A stretch of 23,902 nucleotides of DNA from an uncultured bacterium (GCA_949286405.1 CASECH010000048.1:1-23902), one strand, 5' to 3'. Counted from the stretch's first letter, positions 14,523 through 21,975 are shown. Made by a program: numbers and translations. The notes: generated by a model not told the origin, from the sequence alone.

Positions 14523-15879
14523 AAAATCTATCTTTTAGGGATGTCCCAATAGGATTTCTAACCACAAAACTTTCAGCCTTTATTGATGTCAAAGGTTGAG
14601 GGATATCTATCTCATAATGATTATCAACCCATTTTGCTATTACTTTGAATGATGCAGCTACAGTTTTTGAATTTGACAATTCAATCACTGCAGTAACTCG
14701 TTTTACACCATCAGAACACTTTTCAATATGAATAATATAATCAAAATTATTTAAAAAAGTTAATTTAGCATTTTTCTCAGAACAATTACTTTCACAAGAA
14801 ATAGCTTTTACAAATTTTGAAACAACATTATCAATACAAACGCCTCTTGATGTGATAATAGCACCAGTATTTTGCTCTATTGAATATACAGAAGAATTAA
14901 AAGCATGCGGATTATTTGAATCAATTACAATAAAATCTGGCTGTAACAACATTAATTCTGAAACCAATTTCTGATACTCAAAAATACTTTTAAAAGATGA
15001 AAAATAAAACTTCATCAAAGTATCAGATAAAGAAAGCATTTGAGGATAATCCTGAACAATAACCCCTCTTTTATTAGACAAAGCTAATTTTACTAAAGAA
15101 TCAACAAAAAAAGTTTTTCCAACACTTACATCTCCTGAAACAATTATATTTTTTTTAGTATTTGCGATGTATACAATATATTCAAAAATATCCTGAGAAC
15201 AAATCCCCTTAGATATAAGATCACTTGGAGATTCACAAGTATATATTTTCCTTATTAAAATATTAGCACCACTCTCAGCAACAGGTGGAAGCACAGCATT
15301 AATAAATAGATTTCCTGATTTACAATTCCATATAAAAGAATTCTCCTCAGGCTTTAATTCTGCAATATTTTTTATATGTTTTAGCAATAAATCCAACTGT
15401 TTTGAAGATAATTTAATTTCAGTATTTAATATTTTACCGGCAATCTCAATATGAACTGAATTAAGAGCATTTATGAATATAGCATCAACATTATTTTGCT
15501 TAACCAAATAATCAACAGGTCCAAATCCAAGTATTGAAGATATAATATTATCAATCAGCTTATTTTTTAAATCTTCTGACAAAAAAATATTATCCTCAGA
15601 TAATTTATTAACAATAAAAGTAGAAATCAAATTCCCCTGTTGCTCTGAAGAATACTCAAACCAGACCGGAATGGTTTCGATCTTATTAATCAAAAGTATT
15701 TTATACTCAGTTTCAATTTTACTTAAATCAATATCTGCTTGATTTTCATTATGCATCAAAAGAGCATCTTTCTTATCTTCAAATACATCAACAGTGCTAT
15801 CATTTTTTAAATCTGTAGTTTTTTTTTCAATTTTCTTAAATCTGTTTCCTAATCTACTACTCTGTAACAATTTAATCAC
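14500..15879 (-). CDS. Divergent CpaF/TadA-like secretion ATPase, active site altered
   Basis: A 459-residue protein with the CpaF layout: residues ~85-150 match the pre-ATPase domain (ILGFGPVDYLV), 192-212 read NAVLPPVAESGANILIRKI (the CpaF signature region), and GDVSVGKT at 249-256 is an intact Walker A. Other motifs are changed. The Asp-box usually IED reads VQD (Gln276 for the Glu). The Walker B region usually RPDRIIVGE reads QPDFIVIDS at 313-321, losing the Glu. The His-box after NTG (usually TTIHANS) reads ITSRGVC, without the His. Nucleotide binding may remain while hydrolysis is doubtful. The start is GTG, abutting the TAG stop of the cpaE-like gene, so translation is coupled. No TadB/TadC, prepilin or secretin gene lies in the window. 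Confidence 0.85.
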   Translation of the reverse strand: MIKLLQSSRLGNRFKKIEKKTTDLKNDSTVDVFEDKKDALLMHNENQADIDLSKIETEYKILLINKIETIPVWFEYSSEQQGNLISTFIVNKLSEDNIFLSEDLKNKLIDNIISSILGFGPVDYLVKQNNVDAIFINALNSVHIEIAGKILNTEIKLSSKQLDLLLKHIKNIAELKPEENSFIWNCKSGNLFINAVLPPVAESGANILIRKIYTCESPSDLISKGICSQDIFEYIVYIANTKKNIIVSGDVSVGKTFFVDSLVKLALSNKRGVIVQDYPQMLSLSDTLMKFYFSSFKSIFEYQKLVSELMLLQPDFIVIDSNNPHAFNSSVYSIEQNTGAIITSRGVCIDNVVSKFVKAISCESNCSEKNAKLTFLNNFDYIIHIEKCSDGVKRVTAVIELSNSKTVAASFKVIAKWVDNHYEIDIPQPLTSIKAESFVVRNPIGTSLKDRFSNDFVSE

Positions 15880-17067
15880 CTATTTGTTATCTTTTTCATC
15901 AAAACGGGAGCTTCCAAAACTTAAATTTTGCTTATAAATACTATCAGATACAATTAAAGCAAGTTCTTTATAGCTTTTAGCAACATTTGAATCAGGGTTA
16001 ATATCAGCAACCGGTACCCCTTTGTTAATAGCAGACATCATGGTAAAATAATTATTTGGAATTTTCCAAAATATCTTTTTACCAAGTACTTCCTCAATAT
16101 CCGCTGCTTTTATCTCATCATTTTCCATATACCGATTTATTAAAATTTGTATCTTATTCTGCTCATATCCGAGTTTTTCAAATAATTCCAAACATCTCTG
16201 GCAATTTCTTAAAGCAGGTAAATTTGCAATACAAACAAGCAAGGTCAAATCAGAATTTTCCAATGCGGTCATAGTTTTGGCCTCAAAGCCTGCAGAAGTA
16301 TCAACTACAACATATGAAAAAGTTTGCTTTAATATATCAAACAACTTTGAAATCTGAGCGACCTTAATATTTTCAGCTAACTTAAAATAAGGTGGATCAG
16401 CTAATATATATAAACTTGTATCCTTGTATTTTTCAAGAGTACTTAACAAAAAATCCTCGTTTATCTTATCCAAATTTTGCAACATATAAGAAATATTAAA
16501 AGAAGGTTTTAAATCAAAGAAAGTAGTAATATCACCAAGTTGAAAATTTAAATCAATTAAAGCTACATTTTCTTTCGTTATTTTGGCCAACTCAAGAGCA
16601 AGATTAGAAGCAATTGCAGTCTTACCAATTCCACCTTTATTTGAAAAAACTGTTAAAACCCTACACTTAGTTCTTTTTTTGGACACCCCAAAAAACTCAG
16701 AATACATACTGTCTAAAATATTCGTAAAATCAGCTTTAATAAGGGGAACAGGCAAAAAATCTCTTGCACCTGCTCGCATAACCCTAACAATCAGATCAAC
16801 AGTAGGGCAATCAGACAAGACAAGGACTTTACAATTTGGATACTCTTGAGAAATTTTGGTAATAAAATTTAACCCTGGATCAGGATAATCCGACAAATCA
16901 ACTATTACCAAAGCTCTTGATAATTCTTTAACTGCATTATACGCCTTTGAAAAATCATTTGTAGATGCCAAAAAATTATAACCATTACACTCGGACAAAA
17001 AAAGCTTTATTACTTCCTGTGTCTGAGATTCTTCTGCTATAACTATCGTTGGAATATTCTGCATCAT
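15880..17067 (-). CDS. CpaE-like MinD/ParA-family ATPase with pseudo-receiver domain
   Basis: A 395-residue protein. Residues 6-125 form a receiver-like domain (IVDLSD with Asp57 at the phosphorylation position, RVMRAGARDFLPVPL where the usual Lys before Pro is Val, so signalling through it is doubtful). Residues ~135-375 form a MinD/ParA-type ATPase: deviant Walker A NKGGIGKT (143-150), DLNFQLGD at 172-179, and VVVDTSAG as Walker B. This architecture is that of CpaE/TadZ, which positions Tad pilus machines at the cell pole. With the altered CpaF-like protein and no pilus genes here, a positioning role outside pili is possible (inference). No Shine-Dalgarno is seen before the ATGATG start, and a -10 box lies 6 bases upstream. 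Confidence 0.9.
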   Translation of the reverse strand: MMQNIPTIVIAEESQTQEVIKLFLSECNGYNFLASTNDFSKAYNAVKELSRALVIVDLSDYPDPGLNFITKISQEYPNCKVLVLSDCPTVDLIVRVMRAGARDFLPVPLIKADFTNILDSMYSEFFGVSKKRTKCRVLTVFSNKGGIGKTAIASNLALELAKITKENVALIDLNFQLGDITTFFDLKPSFNISYMLQNLDKINEDFLLSTLEKYKDTSLYILADPPYFKLAENIKVAQISKLFDILKQTFSYVVVDTSAGFEAKTMTALENSDLTLLVCIANLPALRNCQRCLELFEKLGYEQNKIQILINRYMENDEIKAADIEEVLGKKIFWKIPNNYFTMMSAINKGVPVADINPDSNVAKSYKELALIVSDSIYKQNLSFGSSRFDEKDNK

Positions 17068-17073
17068 AGCTAA

Positions 17074-17102
17074 ATACTAGCATATATATTAAAAAGAGGC
17101 AA
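17074..17102 (-). promoter_or_regulatory. Promoter of the cpaE-like gene, leaderless spacing
   Basis: On the minus strand, TTGCCT (17102-17097), 17 bases and TAGTAT (17079-17074), then six bases (TTAGCT) and ATGATG. The spacer and the start of the -10 box share 16 bases with the promoter at 17295-17323. Confidence 0.65.
17078..17093. repeat. 16-bp direct repeat, copy A (left of the small RNA)
   Basis: TAGCATATATATTAAA on the plus strand, identical to 17299-17314 in the same orientation, 221 bases apart. Each copy forms the spacer and first bases of the -10 box of a minus-strand promoter. Confidence 0.85.
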
Positions 17103-17114
17103 TATTTTTACATA

Positions 17115-17289
17115 ATAAAACCCTGTACAAGTGCGATTTTGTTACCTGCTTGTTCTCGCAGGTGGGTGAACGCCTCGGAAAATCCGTTTCCCGCTAGCGA
17201 ATAAATCGGCGGGTATACTTCAAGTCCTGTCAGAGTCAATTCTCCCTTTATAGTAAATGTAGGAACAAAATTAACACCCATACAGAGTA
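17115..17289 (-). ncRNA. Structured small RNA, candidate 6S RNA
   Basis: A non-coding island, clearly richer in G+C than its flanks, lies between two minus-strand genes. The minus-strand transcript expected from the promoter at 17295-17323 starts near 17289, just where a 14-bp closing stem begins (17288-17275 with 17133-17120). Four of its pairs are G-U and would be mismatches on the plus strand, which fixes the strand. A second 7-bp helix (17270-17264 with 17143-17137), a 6-bp hairpin (17163-17158 with 17149-17144), a large internal loop and an inner hairpin CCCGC/GCGGG (17213-17209 with 17194-17190) follow. The 3' end runs into TTTTATT. Length of about 175 nt, long closing stem, central bubble and a hairpin beside the bubble resemble 6S RNA, which binds sigma70 RNA polymerase. 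No motif of SRP RNA, RNase P RNA or tmRNA is present. Structured RNA is well supported; 6S identity is moderate. Confidence 0.65.
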
Positions 17290-17294
17290 TATCT

Positions 17295-17323
17295 ATTATA
17301 GCATATATATTAAAGACTTACAA
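17295..17323 (-). promoter_or_regulatory. Promoter of the structured small RNA
   Basis: On the minus strand, TTGTAA (17323-17318), exactly 17 bases and TATAAT (17300-17295). The expected start at about 17288-17289 coincides with the first base pairs of the RNA's closing stem. Confidence 0.85.
17299..17314. repeat. 16-bp direct repeat, copy B (right of the small RNA)
   Basis: TAGCATATATATTAAA, identical to 17078-17093. It forms the spacer of the small-RNA promoter and the first two bases of its -10 box. Confidence 0.85.
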
Positions 17324-17337
17324 TACTCTTAATAAAA

Positions 17338-18042
17338 TTATCTTCTTAACCACATATACATAATAACCATACCCAAATACAATGATAAGAAAATAATCAT
17401 CACTGTATCAAATATTTTTAAAAAGGCACCTGCACTACTTATCCCCATGCCAGGCAGGAATAAATTAACCAATAACGCTACAATTCCTATAATTAAAACA
17501 CTCACAGTATACTTATAAGTAGATTTTCTATTTTTTCTAACAACTTTAACGTTATGCTGAAGAGTCATCTCACTAACATTTGATAAAGATAAGGCCTTTT
17601 CATATATATCTTTAGCAATGTATCCTTTATTAAATAAGCTGTCACAAGCTTTTTTATATTCTTTATTTAAATGAAACTCTACCAAATGACATACTTGATC
17701 TACTGAAAGATCGTTTATAACTGCCTCTTTTCCAATTTCGTAAACAACAAATGCAAGTTTTTGTAACAAACTTTCATGGTAAGATTCAGGAATATCAGAA
17801 CGCAAAATATCTACATACTTATGAAAAGTCCACTCAGAAACAAGTTGAGTAACTAACCTAGCAACCTCAGGAGATTTAATATTCTCATCGTTAGCTAAAG
17901 CTTCACCGGCTACATATGTAAAATTATAAATTCTATTAATAAATTCCTCTCGGTGATTTTGTAATATATCCTCAGGGATTAATAGTTCTGCTTGTGTCTT
18001 GGCGAAATTAGCAAATTTCTTATAATCAAAAGCCTTATTCAT
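17338..18042 (-). CDS. Protein with helical cytoplasmic part and two C-terminal membrane segments
   Basis: A 234-residue protein, not recognised. Residues 1-160 are soluble and mostly helical (EFINRIYNFTYVAGEAL; VYEIGKEAVINDLSVDQV). Residues 166-176 are strongly basic (VVRKNRKSTYK), followed by two hydrophobic segments at about 177-197 and 207-231 that end in WLRR. The basic stretch before the first segment predicts that the large N-terminal part stays in the cytoplasm. The start is supported by GGGGGAG 8 bases upstream (18051-18057) and by a consensus promoter. It ends just upstream of the small-RNA promoter, with 14 bases between stop and -35 box. Confidence 0.8.
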   Translation of the reverse strand: MNKAFDYKKFANFAKTQAELLIPEDILQNHREEFINRIYNFTYVAGEALANDENIKSPEVARLVTQLVSEWTFHKYVDILRSDIPESYHESLLQKLAFVVYEIGKEAVINDLSVDQVCHLVEFHLNKEYKKACDSLFNKGYIAKDIYEKALSLSNVSEMTLQHNVKVVRKNRKSTYKYTVSVLIIGIVALLVNLFLPGMGISSAGAFLKIFDTVMIIFLSLYLGMVIMYMWLRR

Positions 18043-18069
18043 AATAAAAACTCCCCCATGCTAGTGAAT

Positions 18070-18098
18070 ATAATAGCAATTTTATGGAAGAGTTTCAA
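18070..18098 (-). promoter_or_regulatory. Promoter of the 18042 gene
   Basis: On the minus strand, TTGAAA (18098-18093), 17 bases and TATTAT (18075-18070). It lies between the stop of the 745-residue protein gene and the GGGGGAG ribosome-binding site of the next gene, so the latter need not depend on readthrough. Confidence 0.75.
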
Positions 18099-18117
18099 AT
18101 TTGTAATAAAAACTTAA

Positions 18118-20355
18118 TTAATGCATTTTCAAAACTTCAAGAGCTTTTTGTTCCGCTAAATCGGCTCTCATCATAGCCTGATTTGCAGCAGTAGGATCTT
18201 CCTTTTTTGGATCTACCTGTACACCCATTGGGGAAGGTACATAAGTTCTTTGAGGCTCATTTGAATTAATTTTCACTCCTTCTGGAGAAGGTATATATCT
18301 TCTTACCGTCTGTTGTTGCTGTATTGGAGCAGAAGTACTACCTGCAACTTGTTGATTATTATTTACTCCAGACTGTGTATTTTGCTTATATTTATCAAGT
18401 AAGTTTGTATTACCCTGCAATCCTTGTACCGGAAGAGGTTGTTTTACTGAATATGGTTGATATACTTCTCCTGGTATAGGTTGCGGTTGTTTTGATACTT
18501 CATCTTCTTTATCAAGAACTGAATGTTCAGGACGTCCAAAGATTTTATGAATAAACTTAACTGATGAATTATTCAAAAATGGCATCAAAACAAACATTAT
18601 AGGAATTAACCTCATAGGATATCCAGCACCTTGTTTGAACCAGTACTTAGGATGTTTGAAAATTTCTTTCAATTTACCCATAAAACCAGGTTTAACTGCA
18701 TCTTTAGTATAAGGTCTTATTTGCTCTAAACCTACAGTTCCGATACGTGCTAATTTCTTCACTAATTTAGTAAATGGATTTCTTGTATCACCTTTTAATA
18801 TATGTCTTAGTGCCTTTTCTCCGCCTTTATGTTCAGCTTTAGTCCAGCCTGCACGTAAAGATCTTTCATTAAAGTCTTTCAAGACTTGACGATATGCTTC
18901 ATGAGGTTTCTTACCTGATTTACATGCATCCTGAAATTCTGTAATTAATTTCTTAGCAGCTTCAAACTCTGCATCTGATTTAAAGTTTTTACGCTTTAAT
19001 CCATTTAATGCATTTTTTACAAAATCATCAGACATGCCTGCATATTGGATACCGCCAAATCTATGCCATAAGTTAATTGCAACAGGAGTCATAATAAAGA
19101 AACCAAGCATTTCAGTAAATCTTTCTACAAAAGTTTTAACTTTTTCACTTGTACCTTCTGCTTGGGCTGTCTTCATTAAACATTCAGCAAGGAAAAACGC
19201 TTGCATAGCAGCTACAAACTTACCACCTGCAATTCTGTTAGTAGAACCTTCCAAGAAAATATTAGTGAATTTAGGTAACATTTTACCTAACCAAGTCCTG
19301 TGGTTAGTATTCTTAGTTCCTAAAGATGCAGTAAGTTTATTTGCAAACTCAGATGCAAATACTTTTCTTCCAAATAAATGTCCTTGAGCCTTTCCTACAA
19401 AATTATTATCATGAGCCCATATTTTAGAATACACATTTTTCTTAGCTTTTTGTGAAGCTTGGATTACATCATCAATATGGTTATGTATATCTTTAGTAAT
19501 TTTTTCCAAATGAGCAGCATCATTATAACCAAAAGCCTTCGCCTTTAAATCTTTTAATACTTTAGCTCGTTCTTCAACTGATAAAGCTTTAAAGTTTGCA
19601 ATATCAGCAGGAGATTTAGCAGAACTCAACAATTCAAATTGGGCTCTTTCTAAAATTTCATTCCTAGCCTTAGCAGTAGGAGCTTTCGTAATTTCATCTT
19701 TAATCTTCTTGATAAATGAGCTATCTGCACCGTAACAATCTAAATCTTCAACATATTTTATCGGCTTCAAGAAGTTTTCAGCAACTTGAGGATAATCAAA
19801 TGCCAATGCACCGGTATCAAAAGCAGCTTGTCCTCTTACCATGTCATGATAAGGCACAGTCGGTGTACTTGAAAATGAACGTAATATTGCAGATTTTTGA
19901 ACAATATTTTTATTAAACCATTTATTTAAACCTTTAACTTTTGAACTAAACCCTTGTGCAAAGCCTGATTTTCCTACACTGGAATTATTTACGGTATCTA
20001 CAAGCTCATCACCAAAGTTACCAATTTTATAAAACGCGGTATCTTTATATTCTCCTCTGCACTTTTTTGCAAAATAATCCATTGACTGACTCAGACCATA
20101 CCAAATAGGTACAGCTAAAGCATACTGCTTTAACATATCATTTGGGTTTTCTGCTCCCATTTGATTCAAACGGTTAACTGTATAATTGTTATCAACCCTT
20201 TGATCCATTCTTTCTTTTATCTGTTGCGGATCTACACCTTGCATTGAAGCCTGAGGATATTGTTGTTGAGAAGCTTGCACAGCAGCACGAATCTGCTCAG
20301 GCGTTAAACCCTGCATCGGTACTTGATATCTGTAATTCATACTGTTGTTGAGCAT
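18118..20355 (-). CDS. Large lineage-specific membrane-associated protein
   Basis: A 745-residue protein with no family I recognise. Residues 1-60 are Gln-rich with an internal repeat (MQGLTPEQIR at 14-23, MQGVDPQQIK at 38-47). Hydrophobic stretches lie at about 79-90, 379-396, 414-430 and 581-597; the rest of 95-575 is basic and helical. After 610 a Pro/Gln-rich disordered tail contains a tandem motif, RYIPSPEGVKI (686-696) and TYVPSPMGVQV (704-714), perhaps docking peptides. A short helix ends the protein. Hydrophobic blocks 1, 3 and 4 resemble those of the 13494-14522 protein in order and spacing. AGGA lies about 7 bases before the ATG. Base composition is like the rest of the window, giving no sign of recent transfer. 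Confidence 0.82.
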   Translation of the reverse strand: MLNNSMNYRYQVPMQGLTPEQIRAAVQASQQQYPQASMQGVDPQQIKERMDQRVDNNYTVNRLNQMGAENPNDMLKQYALAVPIWYGLSQSMDYFAKKCRGEYKDTAFYKIGNFGDELVDTVNNSSVGKSGFAQGFSSKVKGLNKWFNKNIVQKSAILRSFSSTPTVPYHDMVRGQAAFDTGALAFDYPQVAENFLKPIKYVEDLDCYGADSSFIKKIKDEITKAPTAKARNEILERAQFELLSSAKSPADIANFKALSVEERAKVLKDLKAKAFGYNDAAHLEKITKDIHNHIDDVIQASQKAKKNVYSKIWAHDNNFVGKAQGHLFGRKVFASEFANKLTASLGTKNTNHRTWLGKMLPKFTNIFLEGSTNRIAGGKFVAAMQAFFLAECLMKTAQAEGTSEKVKTFVERFTEMLGFFIMTPVAINLWHRFGGIQYAGMSDDFVKNALNGLKRKNFKSDAEFEAAKKLITEFQDACKSGKKPHEAYRQVLKDFNERSLRAGWTKAEHKGGEKALRHILKGDTRNPFTKLVKKLARIGTVGLEQIRPYTKDAVKPGFMGKLKEIFKHPKYWFKQGAGYPMRLIPIMFVLMPFLNNSSVKFIHKIFGRPEHSVLDKEDEVSKQPQPIPGEVYQPYSVKQPLPVQGLQGNTNLLDKYKQNTQSGVNNNQQVAGSTSAPIQQQQTVRRYIPSPEGVKINSNEPQRTYVPSPMGVQVDPKKEDPTAANQAMMRADLAEQKALEVLKMH

Positions 20356-20483
20356 AATTATTCCTATTTCCCCTATATTTAATATAAAAACATTTAATAT
20401 TGCAAAATTGACTATTTAAACAAAAGTTTTTATCTAATGTAAAGAAATGTAACAAGTTATTCAATTTATGAAATTTAGAAATG

Positions 20484-20502
20484 TTTATATACTTTATATA
20501 TA
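20484..20502 (+). repeat. 19-bp AT-rich motif, copy 2
   Basis: TTTATATACTTTATATATA, identical to the minus strand of 1591-1609. It lies 34 bases before the ATG of the small gene at 20537 and contains TATACT (20488-20493), a possible -10 box without a good -35. Confidence 0.5.
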
Positions 20503-20536
20503 CATAAGAGATAAACAAAAAAAAGAGAGGCTTAAA

Positions 20537-20701
20537 ATGGCAGTGGCTAATTTAAAAAAGATTGATAATAAATTAAAAGAAATTTATGAAAATCAAGTAA
20601 CTGTTAATAATAACCAACCTTTTGAAGATAGATCAGAAAATTTGCTTGCTCAAATGAATTTTATAGCAGTTGCAAATAAACAAGCTTTACATTTAATTTA
20701 A
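20537..20701 (+). CDS. Small protein of 54 residues, unknown function
   Basis: I take ATG 20537 as the start because AGAGAGG lies 6 bases upstream; an in-frame ATG at 20468 would add a Tyr/Ile-rich stretch that covers the ribosome-binding site and the AT motif. The protein is charged and mostly helical: LKKIDNKLKEIYENQ, a short polar centre, then SENLLAQMNFIAVANKQALHL. There is no signal peptide, membrane segment or known domain. It is a single-gene unit with an intrinsic terminator 38 bases after the stop and an AT motif upstream shared with the 1460-1610 region. The C-terminal helix resembles that of the 1718-1987 small protein only in general character. Confidence 0.65.
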   Translation: MAVANLKKIDNKLKEIYENQVTVNNNQPFEDRSENLLAQMNFIAVANKQALHLI

Positions 20702-20739
20702 ATTTTAACTCCAATTAATTTTTCCCCTACAAATTTTGT

Positions 20740-20771
20740 ACCTGACTTCAATCTGACGTCAGGTTTTTTTT
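20740..20771 (+). terminator. Intrinsic terminator after the 54-residue protein gene
   Basis: ACCTGAC (20740-20746) pairs with GTCAGGT (20758-20764) around an 11-base loop and is followed by a run of eight T (20764-20771). Confidence 0.88.
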
Positions 20772-20801
20772 ATTATAAAACACATTATCAATGATTTATT
20801 G

Positions 20802-20807
20802 TATAAT
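20802..20807 (+). promoter_or_regulatory. -10 box of nadD, leaderless spacing
   Basis: TATAAT at 20802-20807, then six bases (AAAGCT) and the nadD ATG. No consensus -35 is seen at 16-18 bases, so the promoter is less certain than those of uvrB and the cpaE-like gene. No Shine-Dalgarno is present. Confidence 0.55.
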
Positions 20808-20813
20808 AAAGCT

Positions 20814-21404
20814 ATGAAATTATGCGTTTTTCAAGGGACATTTAATCCTATACACAAAGCTCATTTACAAATGGCTGAATATGTGCTTAAACATTACGGA
20901 TTTGACAAAATTGTTTTTATCCCTGCATACAAACCTCCTCATAAAAACTATAATTCTAAAATGTCAACACACAGACTTAATATGGTTAAAATTGCAACAG
21001 CATACAACCCTCACTTTGAAGTATCTGACATAGAATTTCAAAATGAAAACAAGTCTTACTCTTATATTACAGCTCAAAAACTATATAAAATGTATGATGT
21101 CGAAGATAAAATAAAGTTTATAATAGGAACAGATGCTTTTGAAAAAATAGAATCTTGGTATGAAAGCGATAAATTCAAAAATCTTGTAGATTTTATAGTT
21201 TTTACAAGAGAAAATAAACTTAGTACCGCAAAATTTGAGCAATTAAGATCAAAAGGCTACAATTTTGAATTTACTCAAATGAATTTCATAGATATATCAT
21301 CAACAGAATTAAGAGAAAAAATTAAAAATAATGAACCTGTTGATAATATTATAACTCCGGAAGTGAAAGGATACATTGAAAAAAATGGACTGTACAAAGA
21401 TTAA
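20814..21404 (+). CDS. nadD: Nicotinate-nucleotide adenylyltransferase
   Basis: NadD adenylates nicotinate mononucleotide with ATP to form deamido-NAD, the next-to-last step of NAD synthesis. With the ATG at 20814 the protein has 196 residues, a normal length. An in-frame TTG at 20799 would add MYNKA, cover the -10 box and lacks support. The nucleotidyltransferase motif GTFNPIHKAH is at residues 8-17, FIPAYKPPHK binds substrate, IIGTDAFEKIESW matches the family's GxDxxxxxxxW, and ISSTELREKI is the conserved ISSTxIR near the C-terminus. It overlaps yqeK by about 20 bases, so the two are coupled. The usual third gene, rsfS, is not found after yqeK. Confidence 0.97.
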   Translation: MKLCVFQGTFNPIHKAHLQMAEYVLKHYGFDKIVFIPAYKPPHKNYNSKMSTHRLNMVKIATAYNPHFEVSDIEFQNENKSYSYITAQKLYKMYDVEDKIKFIIGTDAFEKIESWYESDKFKNLVDFIVFTRENKLSTAKFEQLRSKGYNFEFTQMNFIDISSTELREKIKNNEPVDNIITPEVKGYIEKNGLYKD

Positions 21405-21975
21405 TAATGAGTATATTTTAAAGTGGTTAAAAGAAAACTTATCAGATGAAAGATATCTACATACACTAGGAACAGCAAAATGTGCAAAACAACTTGCACA
21501 AAAATATAATCTTTCTGAGGAAAAAGCTTACATTGCAGGGCTTTTACATGATTGTGCAAAATGTTTTGCAAAAGAAAAGTTACTTGAAATTATAAATAAC
21601 AATCTTAAAGTAGAAGAAAGTGAAATGCTTAATTACAAAACATTACATGCACCTGTAAGTGCGTATATTGCAGAAAAAGAATTTAATATTAAAGATTCAG
21701 AAATTTTATCGGCAATTCGCTGGCATACTCTGGGAAAAATAAATATGACAGATTTTGAAAAAATAATATTTATTGCTGATAAAATAGAACCAAATACAAG
21801 AGAAAAAGAACATTCTGACAAAATAAAAGCGCTACTGGAAGAAGATAACGGACTTAATAAAGCATTATTAAAACTGTATAAGTCAACGTTAAAAAGTCTT
21901 GTAAAAAGAGACCTAAAAATTTGTTTATTAACCGTTGAAATATACAATCACTTAGAAGATGTTGTAAATAGTTGA
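21385..21975 (+). CDS. yqeK: YqeK-type HD-domain dinucleotide polyphosphate (Ap4A) hydrolase
   Basis: A 196-residue HD-superfamily protein. RYLHTLGTAKCA supplies the first His, AGLLHDCAK the HD pair, LHAPVSAYIA another metal-binding His, AIRWHTLG the next, and FIADKIEPNTRE the final Asp-containing block, in the order of the YqeK family. Bacterial YqeK hydrolyses Ap4A symmetrically to ADP, acting in nucleotide-alarmone turnover. The start is ambiguous: ATG 21385 is used here, but TTG 21376 has AAAGGA 4 bases upstream and would add three residues. Both overlap the nadD end. The nadD-yqeK pair is a widely conserved neighbourhood. Confidence 0.94.
   Translation: MDCTKINNEYILKWLKENLSDERYLHTLGTAKCAKQLAQKYNLSEEKAYIAGLLHDCAKCFAKEKLLEIINNNLKVEESEMLNYKTLHAPVSAYIAEKEFNIKDSEILSAIRWHTLGKINMTDFEKIIFIADKIEPNTREKEHSDKIKALLEEDNGLNKALLKLYKSTLKSLVKRDLKICLLTVEIYNHLEDVVNS

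Noticed and set aside
17115..17289. The GC-richer island as SRP RNA, tmRNA or RNase P RNA, or as a plus-strand RNA
   Set aside because: No GGAAGCAGC-type SRP core, no tRNA-like ends, no RNase P conserved block and too short for the latter two. On the plus strand four closing-stem pairs become mismatches and no promoter is seen.
17078..17314. 16-bp repeats as ends of a mobile element or CRISPR units
   Set aside because: Only two copies, direct rather than inverted, no transposase or integrase, and both are explained by promoter spacers.
19034..19387. 117-codon plus-strand ORF inside the 745-residue protein gene
   Set aside because: It is antisense to a long well-formed gene, has no ribosome-binding site or promoter, and its product looks like random antisense translation.
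20468..20536. N-terminal extension of the 54-residue protein from ATG 20468
   Set aside because: The added stretch is encoded by the AT motif and the Shine-Dalgarno region; ATG 20537 has AGAGAGG correctly spaced.
20799..20801. TTG 20799 as the nadD start
   Set aside because: It would overlap the TATAAT box, adds five residues not typical of NadD, and has no ribosome-binding site; ATG 20814 starts right at the conserved MKLCVFQGTFNP.
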